A stretch of 64,000 bases of DNA from Chitinophaga sp. E66 (GCA_019285755.1 CP079103.1:4807001-4871000); one strand, 5' to 3'. Shown: positions 29,673 through 41,707, numbered from the stretch's first letter. Translations and numbers: made by a program. The notes: generated from the letters alone by a model not told the origin.

Positions 29673-30630
29673 TTATTGTACCGCTGCTGCGATCAATTGC
29701 ATGGCATGGGCGGCCGCATCCTTCGTGACGCCGAACACCACGATCGTATGCGCCATCCCGGCAAACCGGATCGCATTTACCGGCACTCCGGCCTGCTGCA
29801 ATGCCGCAGCGTATGCTTCTCCTTCGTCACGCAACGGGTCATATTCGGAAGTAATGATTAAAGCCGGCGGCAATCCCTGAGAGCGGGAGCATCCAATGGC
29901 GAGGCGTAGGCATGACGGGCGTCTGCGGGGTAACGGAAGTATTTGGAAGCAAAGAAGTCGATGCCTGTCCGGGTAAGGCCGTAACCTTCCCCAAATTCTT
30001 CCATGGAAGGGAAGTGCCGGATGTTGGTAAGGCGGGCGTTGAGAAGGATCTGTTTGTAGACCGGAAGTTGTTCCCCGTTTGCATTACGCAGGGCCAGTCC
30101 CGCAGCGAGATTGCCACCGGCGCTGTCGCCCGCAACGGAGATACGTTTCAGATCGAACCCGAATGCCTCCGCGTTTTGGAACATCCATTGCAAAGCTGCC
30201 TCAGCATCATCGAGCCCCGCAGGGAAAGGATGCTCCGGGGCACGGCGATAGTCGACCGCCACCACCGCGGCCTGAGCGGCGTGAGCGATGTTCTTCAGTA
30301 CGTGGATATAACTGGAACTGTCCGTCAACAAGCCTCCCCGCCATGCAGGTACAATACTGCCGGTAGTTCGGCATCGGTATCAGGACGGACCAGCCGAAGG
30401 CCTGTTTGCCGGTCTTGCGCGGTGAACCGAAGATATTGGCTGCGAAATTTACCCCTGTACAGGCGCGGCGTCATGAACCGGGTGGCGAGATGTACCATGC
30501 CGCGCATGAGCCACAACGGCATCCGTGGGTTGAAACTGCCCTGCCGCCTGAACTGCCGGATCAGAGAGGGGTCTGGCGGAAGAGAACGAACGCCCTCAGG
30601 CCAGGTGTCAACTTGAAATTCAGGGAGCAT
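29673..30630 (-). CDS. alpha/beta hydrolase of the HSL family
   Basis: Esterase/lipase of about 320 residues. Hormone-sensitive-lipase marks: oxyanion-hole LYLHGGGLL (corrected from a break near 30345), [20 protein letters not shown], nucleophile elbow [13 protein letters not shown], and the acid and histidine in [15 protein letters not shown] and [11 protein letters not shown] second break is near 29875. About 40 residues precede the hydrolase core, rich in basic residues, without a clear signal peptide. Probably acts on short acyl esters; true substrate unknown. Confidence 0.9.
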
Positions 30631-30737
30631 GGTAACGGGGATTTAAGCACGAAGGTAACCGAATCCGTTTCCTATCAACCCAGTCCACACGCTCAAGCGT
30701 GTCCTGGAGCACTTGACATGCAATCCTATCTCCATGA

Positions 30738-30762
30738 AAGAAATCCCGCCAAAAGGCGGGAT
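30738..30762 (-). terminator. terminator after the sulfatase gene
   Basis: ATCCCGCC / GGCGGGAT with AAAA loop; minus strand continues TTTCTTTC. It lies 8 bp past the sulfatase stop. Confidence 0.75.
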
Positions 30763-30769
30763 GATTTTA

Positions 30770-32287
30770 TTAATACGGTAATGTAACGGGTTGTTGCGTG
30801 GACTGGACGACCGGCATCTGCGCATCATACTCCGCCAGCTTCTGCCCCAGTGTCTTCGACAGCCTGCGTACTACATCAGGGTATTTCGCGGTCAGGTTCT
30901 GCTGTTCCCTGATATCCGATTTCAGGTCATACAACTCCATATCTCCGGTCTTCTGGTTGAAAACAAGCTTCCATTTTCCCTGCCGCATGGCGCTCCTGTA
31001 ATTTACGCCGTGATCATCCGCAGCGATCCATTTATTCGGAAAGTGCCATACCAGCGCGCGCTCGTTGTCTGCCTTCGCCGTACCCTTCAGCAACGGCATG
31101 AAACTGATCCCATCTACGCGCTGCGGCGCGGCGTATTGTTTTACGCCCGCCATCTCCAGGATTGTCGGGAAGAAATCTTCGATGATGAGGTATTGGGAGC
31201 TTACCGAGCCGGGCTTCACCACGCCCGGCCATTTAACGAGCATCGGCTCGCGGATCCCGCCTTCATATACGGACCCTTTCCCGGCGCGCAGGGGCACGTT
31301 GTGGGTAAACTGGGGCCTGCCCTTCCCGGACCGCTATAGCCGCCGTTATCGCTCATGAAAAGAATAATGGTATTATCGTCTGCCTTCTTTTCCCGGAGAA
31401 AATCCATGATGTCACCAGGCTTTTGTCCATCCCTTCTATCATGGATGCATACTTTGCTTCCTGTTCGGGAGGCCCATGGCACGGTACTTTTCCACGAAGC
31501 GTTCATCCGCCGCCAGCGGTACGTGCACAGCGTAGTGGGACATATAAAGGAAGAAAGGCTTATCGTCGGCGATGGGTTTCTCTAAAGCAGTGAGGGCTTC
31601 CTGCGTGAGGGCTTCCGTCAGGAAGGTTTTGGAGCCGTGGTACTTTTGCAGACCCGGTACGCCCCATGGCGGCGTGATGGTATCGCCTTTATTGCCATAG
31701 TTTTCAGTGCCGAGGAAACTGCCGGGCCCGCCTGCGGCATGACCGGCGATATTAACCATGAACCCAATGTTGATAGGATCGGCCGCCGGTGTTTCTTGCG
31801 CTCCGAAATGCGCCTTGCCGCAATGGATGGTATAATACCCCGACTGGCGCAACAGCGAAGGAAGCGCGTCAGCATATACGGTTTTCCCGATGCCCGGAAC
31901 CGGCGCCAGTCCGTTCACATTCCATTCCGGCGGAGATAGCAGCGAGTCTTTTACATCCACAGAAGCGTTCTTCCGTAACGTCCAGTTGGTGACACGGTGA
32001 CGGGCGGCGTTCATCCCCGTCATCAGGCTGATCCGGCTCGGCGAGCAGACAGGCGTTGCGTAGGCGTCCGTGAATTTCATCCCTTCCCGCGCCAGCCTTT
32101 CCATATTCGGCGTGCGGTAGCGTTTGTTGTAATCCGTGACCGTTGTCCAGAACGGGACCGAACAATCCTGCCAACCCATATCATCTACTATAAACAATAC
32201 GATATTCGGCGGGCGCTGCGCCATAGAGGCGGCGGTCATACCCAACAACGCGCAAAGCGTCAGGAGCACTTTCTTCATCATGTACAT
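30770..32287 (-). CDS. secreted sulfatase (formylglycine-dependent)
   Basis: Arylsulfatase-type enzyme of about 506 residues. Signal peptide MMKKVLLTLCALLGMTAASM (three ATGs lie within 12 bp, so the first residue is uncertain). Metal site NIVLFIVDDMGWQD, maturation motif CSPSRISLMTG near residue 80 whose cysteine becomes formylglycine, then HCGKAHFG and LFMSDNGGYSG. Breaks near 31450 and 31315. The end LAEYDAQMPVVQSTQQPV is typical for Bacteroidota sulfatases. Removes sulfate from glycans or sterols; the maturase is not in the window. Divergent from the SGNH esterase gene. Confidence 0.93.
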
Positions 32288-32490
32288 CAGTTTGAATTCC
32301 TTTTCAGGACGATTTCTTCGTGGATAGTGATGCCGCCGGAAGGCCCGGCAGCTGCTTATCATACTATTAACTACCGAAAAATAGGGAATTTATCGCTCGC
32401 GGATAACAGTATTTTAGCGGATACCTCAAATATGTTGACAATTCTGCCATCATAACCCTTCGCCGTATATCTTTATGATAATCCTCACGT

Positions 32491-34036
32491 ATGAAACAAC
32501 TGTTCCTGCTCTTTACCCTACTGGCCGCCAGCCGGGCATCCGCCATCAGCAACCCGGTCCGTATTGCCTGCATCGGCGACAGCGTCATGCATGGAAATGG
32601 CCTCCCCAGCCGCGAGCGCAACAACTTCCCGGCACAGCTGCAAAACATGCTGGGTTCGCGGTACGAGGTGAAGATGTACACGCTGCCGTACCGACCTCAA
32701 CAAATAACCCGCACCGTCATTCTCTGCTTCGCCGATACCCGGCAGTATGAAATAGCGTTGTCGCCATTACTGATGACGCATCGCCCTCCGCGCGTCATCT
32801 TTGCACTGCCGCCCGCTTTGCCGGGAACCGACCTGGCAGCAAGATCGCAGCAAATGGAAACGGTTCGCGCATTAGCATTGAAGCATCCTGCGAAATCGTT
32901 GACCTCGCGCCGGTGATCGCTGCGAAAGGGGAATACTTCCAGGATCCACTACACCTCTCATCACTGGGGGCAACCGAAATCGCGCGGAGGTTGTACGAGA
33001 CATTGCAGACCCGATACACCGCCCCCTTCGATGCAAAGCGCCGCCTGAAGGCTATCGAAGCCCCGTTGGTTATGGGTTTCCGCGCTTCCGGGTTCAGCTG
33101 GCAGGGGGCTCCGGTGACCATCGTGCATCCCAATCTTTCCGCGAAAGGTTATCCCTGGGCATTGCTGTCAGGCAAAGCGGATTCCGTTACAGCTTCAGGT
33201 TTGCTGGAACGGGGATTCCATATCGTATTTGCCAAAGATACTTCCGGATTACCTGCACTGCTTACAAAAGCGGGTTTATCGGATCGTGGCGTAATGGCGG
33301 TGGATAGCGGCATTCCTTCCATTTTACGGGCACTCGGCCGCCTCCCGAACTTCGCAGCCATCGCGGCTCCCGGCAGTGAATACCGGTCAGGCGCAGGTTG
33401 GACTCCCGGCAAGGACTGGTGGGGGCAGCACGAAAACATCGACAGCCTGTTACATACCCCCGGTCAGCCGGACATCGTCTTCCTCGGGAACTCCATTACG
33501 CAGGAACCGGCGGCCATCGTACCACCGTCACCTACAAAGCGGGCTTCCAGGCATTCAACGCGGCCTTCGGCATGTACAAATGGGAATGCGCCGGCATCAG
33601 CGGCGACCGTACGCAGAACGTGCTCTGGCGCCTGCAAAACGGTGCATACCGCAACGCGGCGCCCCGCCTGATCGTCCTTACCATCGGCGTCAATAACTTT
33701 CCGGATAACGAAGCGGAAGAAGTTGCTGAAGGCATCAAAGAAATAATTACGTGGATCAACAAAAACATGCCTAAGACAAAGGTCCTGCTCATCGGACCTT
33801 TACCTGCCGGAAACACGCCGGGAGAGATGCGCCGTGTCAAATATGAAAAGACGCAAGCCATTATCCGCGACTTCGCCGTCCGGGGCAAATACTTATCACT
33901 GGCCGGTACATTTATACTGCCAGATGGAAGGCTCGATCCGCAGCGCTGCTCCTCCGATGGCATTCACTTGCAGACTGCAGGCTATGAGGCATGGGCGAAA
34001 GCGCTGAAGCCGGTGGTGGATGAGATGCTGCGATAG
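32491..34036 (+). CDS. double SGNH/GDSL esterase with alpha/beta-hydrolase-like middle
   Basis: About 515 residues after a signal peptide (MKQLFLLFTLLAASRASA). First SGNH unit: serine block RIACIGDSVMHGNGL (Ser near 30) and Asp-His block FQDPLHLSSLGA (near 152); block III GxND is not obvious. The middle, about 180-310 (GFSWQGAPVTIVHPNLSAKG, LLERGFHIVFAKDT), resembles the start of alpha/beta hydrolases. Second SGNH unit: IVFLGNSITQ (near 333), ISGDRTQNVLWRLQNG, VLTIGVNN, and SSDGIHLQTAGYEAW (near 490), similar to PAF-acetylhydrolase-type esterases. Breaks near 32895 and 33515. Likely deacetylates glycans. Confidence 0.82.
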
Positions 34037-34149
34037 GTATCATCCCATATCCACATTTATTCCCGTTTACATAAATCATTCTCCCGTTTTCATAAACGCC
34101 GGAGCCGCATATGACCGAATTTAGCGGCCCAAAACAATGAGAACGGACC

Positions 34150-36592
34150 ATGAACCTTAACTATCGGGCAATATTCCTAACAGCACTTACCGGAGGCCTA
34201 ACGACCTTCACCGCCTTCGGGCAAACCTCTCCTTCCGCAGGACCAGTCATCCGTGCCGTGATCGCGGACTCCTCGTCCCGGCAAGCCCTGCCATACGTGA
34301 CCGTGGGCGTACTGAACGACCAGGACGCCCCCGTAGCCGCGGCCTATTCGAAAGAGAACGGCGCCTTCAGCATACAACTCCCGGGCGCGGGGCACTTCCG
34401 GCTGGTGATCACTTCTGTGGGCCACCGCCCCCTCCAGCTGCCGCTTAATGCAACTCAGGGAGCCCCCGCTTAGCGGATACCATCTTCCTCGCCACCTCCT
34501 CCCGCCAGTTAGGAGAAGTACAGGTCATCGCGCGGAAGCAGCTCATCGAACAAAAACCGGGTATGCTGGTGTATAACGCCGGCAATGATATCGGCATCAA
34601 AGGCGGTACCGCGGCGGATGTGCTCCGCAAAGCGCCTGCCCTTAACGTAGACCCGCAGGGCAATGTCACCATGCGCGGCAGCGGTACCCTCCGCATCCTG
34701 GTAGACGGGAAGTATTCCGGTCAGATGGCCCGCTCCGCCGCTGACGCGCTGAATATGATGCCGGCGGATATCATCCAGTCGGTCGAGATCATCACCGCTC
34801 CTTCTGCTAAATACGACGCGGAAGGCGCCGCAGGTGTCATCAATATCATCACTAAGAAAGGCAGCAAACGCTTCAGCGGTGCGTTGGAAGTAACCGCCAG
34901 CAACTGGGAACAGGCTATCAACCCGCGTGTGTCTTTCTCGCGCAACAAATGGAACATGAGCTTCCATGGCCACTTCCACCGGCTGCAGGATAAATCGGCC
35001 ACCTTCACCGAGCGCACTTCGCTGCAAAACGGAGTTCCGACGTCTACCCTCTTCCAGGAAAAGCGGCTGAACAACGTCATGCCCCACACTTCTGGAGAAA
35101 TGACCATCGGCTTCGCGCCGGACTCCGCCACTGAGCTCAGCCTCAATGTCAATGCCTGGCTCGGCTCCTGGCCCGATGGCAGCACCCAGACCACCCGCAT
35201 CTTCCTCCCCGGCGGCGAAATGACCGACGCCTACCTGCAGGACGCCCGCAAGAAGGAACGCTTCCACGGGGCAGATATTTCCCTCGGCTATAACCGCAAG
35301 CTGAAACACCCCGGCCAGGAGTTCACCGCTATGGCCCAGATCTCACCTACCGGCGGCAACTCCTCTTACGCCAGCATCCAATCGGCCGACGATGGCAAGT
35401 TCCGTTCCCGCGAGGAGAACATCAGCGAAACCCGCAACACGGAATACACCCTGCAGGCCGACTACGCCCATCCCCTTACCTCAGATGGCGCGTTCATGCT
35501 GGAAAGCGGCGTTAAATCCATCTTCCGCGATGCCAATAATCAATATGATGTATGGTTTTCCGACGCCCCGCCACCCGCAGGGCTCGAATTCCTTTCCGAC
35601 CGCTCCGACAGATTCAGCTATTCCCAGACCGTGGTAGCCGGATATTTATTGATGAAGATGAAACTCAAACGCGGATGGTATGCCGAAGCCGGCGCACGAC
35701 TGGAGCATACCAGCATGGAAGGAAAATTCCGTGGCGGTAAGGATGCGTTCAGCAATACCCTGCTCAACTTCGTGCCCACGGCCACCGTCTCCAAAAAACT
35801 GGACGACGCGCAAACCCTAAGCCTGAGCTACACCAAGCGGCTGACACGCCCCTTCATCTGGGATCTCAACCCCAACGCAGATGCCAGCGATCCCAGCAAT
35901 ATCGTGACAGGCAACCCGGCCCTGCTGCCGGAGATCATGCACCAGGGCGAGCTTTCCTATGCCTGGACGCCTGCTTCCGGACTGTTCCTCAACGTCGCGG
36001 CCTTCTATAAACAAACCGATCAATCCATCTTCGACCTCACCACCACAGACGCTAACGGCGTCGCCACCACGCAAAAGCAGAACCTGGCCGGTAATCGTCA
36101 ATATGGAACGAATATCAGCAGCGCCGTACAGCTCACGCCCAAATGGAACCTGAACGGCAACCTGAACATCAACCGCCTCGACTATGAAAGCCGCGCGCTC
36201 TTTGTAGCCAGCAAAGGCTGGGCGTCGGATATCAACCTGAACACGATGTACAAGCTGCCCGGCGGCGTGGCGCTTTCCGCATTCGGAGAATACTCCACCC
36301 GCACCATCACCTTCCGGGGCACCGTACGCCCTGGTACTTCTACAGCTTCTCCGCGAAGAAAGAAATTACCGCGACCAAAATGACCATTACGCTCTCCGCC
36401 ATCAATCCTTTCAACAATACCCTCAGCAACACCGAAGTGATTAACACGGCTGCGTTTCGCTCCAGCGTATTGCATTGGTACTACGACCGCTCGCTTAAAC
36501 TGACGCTCAACTGGGAATTCGGCTCAATGTTCGAACAGAAGTCCAGGAAGAAAATCAGTAACGACGATGTGCAAAAGAAAGGGGCTGAGTGA
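34150..36592 (+). CDS. outer-membrane beta-barrel protein, TonB-receptor-like
   Basis: About 815 residues. Signal peptide, a carboxypeptidase-regulatory-like domain (SRQALPYVTVGVLNDQDAPV), a plug-like domain (AADVLRKAPALNVDPQGNVT, SVEIITAPSAKYDAEGAAGV, INIITKKGS) and a long beta barrel with girdle-rich strands. It belongs with the OMP_b-brl_3 type of TonB-dependent receptors that lack a SusD partner. Breaks near 34470 and 36340; the end is KISNDDVQKKGAE. No FecR or sigma gene is near, so it is probably constitutive or under a distant regulator. Substrate unknown. Confidence 0.88.
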
Positions 36593-36612
36593 TCGGGATA
36601 TTATCCAAAACA

Positions 36613-36648
36613 AAAACGCCGTTGTCGCAAGTGCGGCAACGGCGTTTT
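36613..36648. terminator. bidirectional terminator
   Basis: AAAACGCCGTTG / CAACGGCGTTTT, perfect 12-bp stem, 12-nt loop that itself can pair in part. Lies between the convergent barrel and PepSY genes. Confidence 0.9.
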
Positions 36649-36651
36649 GCT

Positions 36652-37818
36652 TTATCGGGCAACGGCCTGTTGAGGGCGTTTCGCTGGTTTCCTTTTCTGT
36701 TTCTTTTTCTTGCCCCACCAGATGAGGAACCCTGTAATGGGTAAACTGGCGGCGATCAGGGAACCGAGGAAATAAATGATCTTGGTAGGAAGGCCCAGGA
36801 TCAACCCGGTATGCAGTGAATAGTTCATCCGGCGCCATTTGGAACCGAAATTAGCCTGCTGGTACGGCACCACATCAACGCCCCCGGCCTGCAGCTTTTC
36901 ACCGGAATACTGGTCGAAGTAATAACCTGTGTAAAAAGCGCCTTCCATATTCACGTAGGTATAAATTGAAGCTTCCCTTTCATCATCTTCCGGTATACCG
37001 ATCAGCACCTGCGAACTTTTGGGAACAGACAACTCATTCACTGACTTCCGCCACACTTCGTCCACTACTTTAAACTTCTCCAGGGCGTTGACATTAGTAG
37101 TATCGGAAGGCGGCTCATAATACGCCGGCATGCTTTCTCCGCCTGAGGTCAGCCAGTAGAAAGGCTTCTGAATCCATCCAAAGCCCATATAAATGCCCGT
37201 AAACGCCATGAGAATAGTGACAGGCAAGGTATAAAACCCGAGCACATTGTGCAGATCGTAGTTCACCCTTTTGAATTTTCCTTTCCAGAGTATGGTGAAG
37301 GCATTCCTGATATTATGGCGGTTCCATTTCTTCGGCCACCATAACACCAGCCCCGTGAGCAACAGGAAAAAGAAGATCAGTGTGCTCCACAATACCACCT
37401 GCGTGCCCACTTTATGCGGCAGCCACAATGTGACATGCCCCTGCTCCATATAACTGAAAAAGTCGATTTTATTCACAACCCCGTTCACTTCCGCCGTATA
37501 AGGATTCACATACACAACCGAATCGGAATGGAAAGTGATCTCCGCCGCCTTCCCGGGTTTGTGGTATTGAATGGAGTGAACGTGGTAGCCTGGCATCGCT
37601 TTTTCCGCCGCTGGCACCAGCACCGATGGCGGCAGCTGTGCCGTACCCGCCGGGGCCTTTGCCATCCTTTCCGGAATGAGCCAGTCGCGCAGGTCGGATT
37701 CAAACACGAGGATGCACCCTGTGATGGAAACGATGAATACGATGGTCCCGGTTACGATACCGATCCACAGGTGGAACCAGGCGTTGAATTTTAATAATGC
37801 TGATTTCATGGTCGTCAT
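36652..37818 (-). CDS. xusC: PepSY-associated membrane protein (XusC-like)
   Basis: Intact protein of about 388 residues with four main membrane helices (WIGIVTGTIVFIVSITGCIL, VVLWSTLIFFFLLLTGLVLW, FYTLPVTILMAFTGIYMGFG, IIYFLGSLIAASLPITGFLI) and periplasmic PepSY domains. Conserved histidines (FHLWIG, YMEQGHVTLWLPH, DLHNVLGF, SLHTGLI) fit a haem-binding ferric reductase role. ATG at 37818 or 37809; the frame beyond lies in a terminator. Third gene after a TonB receptor and DUF4374 lipoprotein, the order of the XusABC xenosiderophore system of Bacteroides thetaiotaomicron; symbol given by homology of arrangement. Confidence 0.85.
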   Translation of the reverse strand: MTTMKSALLKFNAWFHLWIGIVTGTIVFIVSITGCILVFESDLRDWLIPERMAKAPAGTAQLPPSVLVPAAEKAMPGYHVHSIQYHKPGKAAEITFHSDSVVYVNPYTAEVNGVVNKIDFFSYMEQGHVTLWLPHKVGTQVVLWSTLIFFFLLLTGLVLWWPKKWNRHNIRNAFTILWKGKFKRVNYDLHNVLGFYTLPVTILMAFTGIYMGFGWIQKPFYWLTSGGESMPAYYEPPSDTTNVNALEKFKVVDEVWRKSVNELSVPKSSQVLIGIPEDDEREASIYTYVNMEGAFYTGYYFDQYSGEKLQAGGVDVVPYQQANFGSKWRRMNYSLHTGLILGLPTKIIYFLGSLIAASLPITGFLIWWGKKKKQKRKPAKRPQQAVAR

Positions 37819-37825
37819 ACATAAA

Positions 37826-37855
37826 AACGACACTTTCCCGGAAACCGGGAAAGTG
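37826..37855 (-). terminator. hairpin between the DUF4374 and PepSY genes
   Basis: CACTTTCCCGG / CCGGGAAAGTG with an AAA loop; minus strand continues TCGTTTTTATG. It may lower expression of the PepSY gene relative to the two upstream genes. Confidence 0.8.
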
Positions 37856-37878
37856 CCAATGTCCGTTGCCGGACGTGA

Positions 37879-39091
37879 TTATTTCAGTTTATCTACGCGC
37901 AGCAGGTAGTCGTAGCCGCCGGAGATTTCCAGTCCGGGGTAACTTTATCATTCTTGATATCGTACACCCAGATATAGTCTTTACTGTTTTTGGCATTGAC
38001 CATGATATAGGCCGTGTTGCCGTCTACCGTAATGGTCTGGAGCATTTCGCCCTTATCGAGCGGCAGCTCGGTCAGTTTGCGGATGATGGTCCCTTTGGCC
38101 AGGTCCACCAGCGCATACGCCATGATGTGCTCGGCATCCGTGCCATCGTCCGGCAGTGCTTTATATTTCATCAGCGCCTTGCCGGATCCGATTCCATAAA
38201 GGGCTACGCCTGCGCCGGCCAGTTCCTTTTCCACATCCACAAAATACGAAGGGTCGAATTCGGTCGTGCCTTTTTTGATCCGGTAGAGTGCGGATTTCAT
38301 GGTGGCAGACAACCATCCGGGATAAGACAGCATGTAGTAATCATCATTCTCGTCCACCACGGTCGCTTCCATCCACATATTGGAGATACCAGCGCCCACG
38401 GACCGGTCGTCCTCGATTTGCTTCACCAGCGTCTGGGACGCGTAATCGATGATAGCGACAACCGCTTTGGGATAAGCAGGATTGGGCCAATCCGCGGTGT
38501 ATGCCAGTGTGAGGAATAATTTACCGTCAACGTAATTGAGGCTGCGCGTGGCAACGGCGCTATATCCTGCGGGGATGGCGCCGATGGGGAGCTCTGTATT
38601 TTTAACTGACAGGTCGCTGGCATTCACCACGGAGCAGAGCACCTTCTTCCGCGCGCCATCCGTACCCACGAGCGCGAAAGTATTCTCGTCTACCCAGCAA
38701 TAAGTGGAAACGCTGGACTGATAAGTAAACGGCACCTGCTTTACGGTGTTGAGCTGGTTATCCTTGAAAGAATATTTTACCAGCCTGCGGTTGTTGCTGC
38801 TGGTGCTGGGATAGTAGTAATAGCCATTCCGCGCGATGATACCGTAATCCGCGTTACCCGTTACTTCGACCCCGTTGTTTTTCAGGGTCACGACGCCCTG
38901 GAGGTTTTCCGAGCCCACCATATACTGTGCGGTGTTGGGCAGGAACCGAGCTGGATCCAGATCGCATAGTTTTCAGAACCGCTGCCGGGGCCTACGGAGA
39001 TCTTATCGTCGTATTTCACACAGGCGCCCAGTGTTGCCATCCCTGCGATGAGGGCGGCGGCACGGCTCCATTTTGCAAATAATGTGTTCAT
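37879..39091 (-). CDS. xusB: DUF4374 surface lipoprotein (XusB-like)
   Basis: About 405 residues. Lipoprotein signal with lipobox LGAC (MNTLFAKWSRAAALIAGMAT). The rest looks like a seven-bladed propeller of the DUF4374 family: YGIIARNGYYYYPST, YCWVDENTFALVGTDG, SLNYVDGKLFLTLAYT, NMWMEATVVDENDDYYMLSY, and WVYDIKNDKV. Breaks near 38940 and 37905; the end LEISGGYDYLLRVDKLK stops at 37881-37879. XusB, to my knowledge a DUF4374 protein, captures ferric enterobactin-type siderophores at the cell surface. Starts 18 bp after the receptor stop, so co-transcribed. Confidence 0.85.
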
Positions 39092-39109
39092 ATCTAATGG
39101 AAAATGAAA

Positions 39110-41474
39110 TTAGTGAATGAAGTAACGCAGTTTAACATAGAAAGCACGGCCCGGCTTCTGCAGGCGGTAGTTGTCGTACGCCCGCTGGTCGGTAAAGTTC
39201 CGGCACTCGGCGCTGATGTTGTACTTGCCGTTTTGCAGCGAGTAGGTTAACCCGAGGTTCTGGATATACTGGTTAGGTACGCGCTTATTGGAAGCAACGG
39301 TACCGAATTCGGACCAGGTCAGGTAGAACCAGTGCACATATTGCATGTCCCAGTTCAACTGGAGCCGGGTGTTCTTACCAAGCAGGTCGTTTTTACCGAG
39401 GCTGGCCAGCGCGTTGCCGAAAAGCCAGGGCATGTTGGGGATCTTGCTGCCGTAAGATGCTTCTTCCGTTTCGTCTTTACCTTCGCCCCTGCTGGTATTA
39501 TTCACGGAATTCTGGTAAGTGGCGTTCAGGGTCAGGTGGAAGAGGTTGCGGTAATCGTACTGCACTTCACCTTCCACTCCCTGCACTTTCACTTTGGAGG
39601 TATTCTCGTAACGGATCACCTGGGAGTTAGACTGGAACGTTTTCGCGTAGATGAAATCTACCGCGTTCCGCAGGTACCAGCCGCCTTCCGCATAGATGCG
39701 GTGATCGCCGCGCTGGGTACCGTAGTAAGCGCCCACGTTCAGGTTATTGCTGGATTCAGGTTTGAGGTTAGGGTTGGCGATCTGGTCATAACCGTTCCCG
39801 AACATCTCGCTCACTTCCGGCAGGCGGTATGCCTTTTCGAAAGACGCTTTCACGCCGAAGTCGGGCATGATCTTGTAACGGGAAGCCACGCCATAACCCC
39901 AGAAGCTTTTGGAATCATTACCGGAGATCATCTTGCCTTCATCGGTCAGGATGGAGTCCTGTTTCAGCTGCATGCCGTAGTATTTGCCGAAGAAGGTGTT
40001 GGTCCACCGCCCGTTGAACAGGTTCTGCTGGTAGCTCAGGCCTACGATCTGTTTGCCGATTTTGCCGGGATTATCGTCTTTATCGGTCACCAGTTCGTTA
40101 TAGGTCTCGTTCGTCGTTTCGTCGAACGTATAGTTCAGGTTGAAGGAATGCTGCGTGTTCAGGTTGTAGCTGAGGTTGGCGCGGGCATAGTTCCGGGGCG
40201 GATCACATGCGTCAGCGTCTTGATCTTGTTGATCTCCGCCTGGTTCAGCTGCACGCGCGAGCCGTCCCAGAAGTAACCGTACATGGTGGTGTCGGTCACG
40301 AGGTATTTATCGCGGGTATGGGAAGCGAAGAAATTGAAATCGAGGCCTTCGGTGAAGAGGTTGTTCTTTTTATAGCGGAGGGTCGCATTCAGGGCGTCAC
40401 CGTCCTGGCGCGCTTCTCCGTACACTTTATCCTGGTTGGAGCCGGTCTGTATCTCGCGGCCGGTGTTGGAATAACCTGCGCCGATGAAGAACACGTCTGC
40501 CCATTTTTTATTGGCTACGCCAATTTCGCCCTGCAGCATGGAAGAACGGTATTGGTCGTGGAAGCGGCGGACATCCCGCAGTTCGAACTCCCTTTCTGAT
40601 CGTTATAGATCTCCATTGCCTTCATCTTGTAATCGTTGTCGGAGTAGTTGAGGAAAGCGCTCACCCGGCCCACGATCCCTGTTTTCTTACCGGTGATCTG
40701 CCCGGTGACGGCAGCGCGGTGGGTATTGAAAGAACCGAAGCTGTAGCTGGCGTCCAGGTAATTTTTGACGTTCTGGTTGGTTACAAGGTTCACGGCACCA
40801 CCCAGCGCATCTGCACCCAGCGATACGGGCAATACGCCTTTGTAGATCTCTACCCTTTCGGCGAGGTTCACGGGAATGTTGTTGAGGGTCATGGAGCTGC
40901 CCATTACTTCCATGGGAATGCCGTCGATGAAATACCGGATGGCGCGGCCGGAGAGGCCGTTAATGGAGAAATGGAAGTCGGACCCCACGCCGCCGGATTC
41001 CCGCACCTTCACGCCGGTAGTCCGGTTAAGGATGGTGTTCATATCGGCGGAGGAGTTGGCGAAGCGGCGGGTATCGATGGCGTTTACCGCGAAACCGCTT
41101 TCCTTCAGCTGGCGGCTCTGGCCTTTGGCGGTGACGGTCACGCCGTCGCGCGTCTGGGTCTCTTCTGCCAATACGATGTTCAGCTGGAGCTCGGTGTTGC
41201 CAAGCTGGATGGGCTGCTCCTGGTGGGTGAAGCCCATCATGGAGATGATGAGGGTATATTTTCCGGGTTTGAGGCCGCTGATGCGGAAGCGCCCGTCGTT
41301 TTTGGTGTAGGCGCCTGCGTTGGTGCCCTGGACGGTCACGGCCGCGTCGGAAAGCGGCTGACCGGCGGCGGATTTCACCTGGCCGGTGATGCTGGCGGTG
41401 GTTTGCGCCTGTGCCGCAGCGAACAGGCAGCAACATACGATAGGAATAATGAGATGTCTAATGAGCTTGAACAT
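39110..41474 (-). CDS. xusA: TonB-dependent siderophore receptor (XusA-like)
   Basis: About 788 residues: signal peptide (LIIPIVCCCLFAAAQAQT), carboxypeptidase-like domain (TASITGQVKSAAGQPLSDAA), plug with TTGVKVRESGGVGSDFHFSI and IPVNLAERVEIYKGVLPVSL, and a barrel with EKAYRLPEVSEMFGNGYDQI and the aromatic C-terminus AFYVKLRYFIH. The plug resembles siderophore/haem receptors, not SusC. Breaks near 40600 and 40195. First gene of the operon with DUF4374 and PepSY. A palindromic array of 11-bp units lies about 230 bp upstream. Iron control is expected but no Fur box was identified. Confidence 0.9.
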
Positions 41475-41707
41475 TGGTTTCGGTTCTTGATTCGACCGGC
41501 AAAGGTCGGCTATACGAACAGGGGTTTCATGTCCAAAGGGAAATTGAATGATCCGATCGGGAAAACTACCGTACCGTGCCATTCAGCGAGCCTATCCGTT
41601 ATCAACATTTATTGATAAAAATGTATAGATTCTGGCGTGCAAAGGTAGGCTTAACGACATGCTGCGGTATGCCAACCGCAGGGAAAAGGCTGGTTTCCGG
41701 ATGAGAT
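41475..41707. other. upstream region of the siderophore operon
   Basis: No ORF of note. Should contain the promoter of the minus-strand receptor operon; no clear Fur-type palindrome or -33/-7 pair was seen. Confidence 0.5.

Noticed and set aside
37819-37833. Start of the PepSY gene at 37833
   Set aside because: That stretch lies within the arm of a strong hairpin; ATGs at 37818 or 37809 fit the family's N-terminus better.
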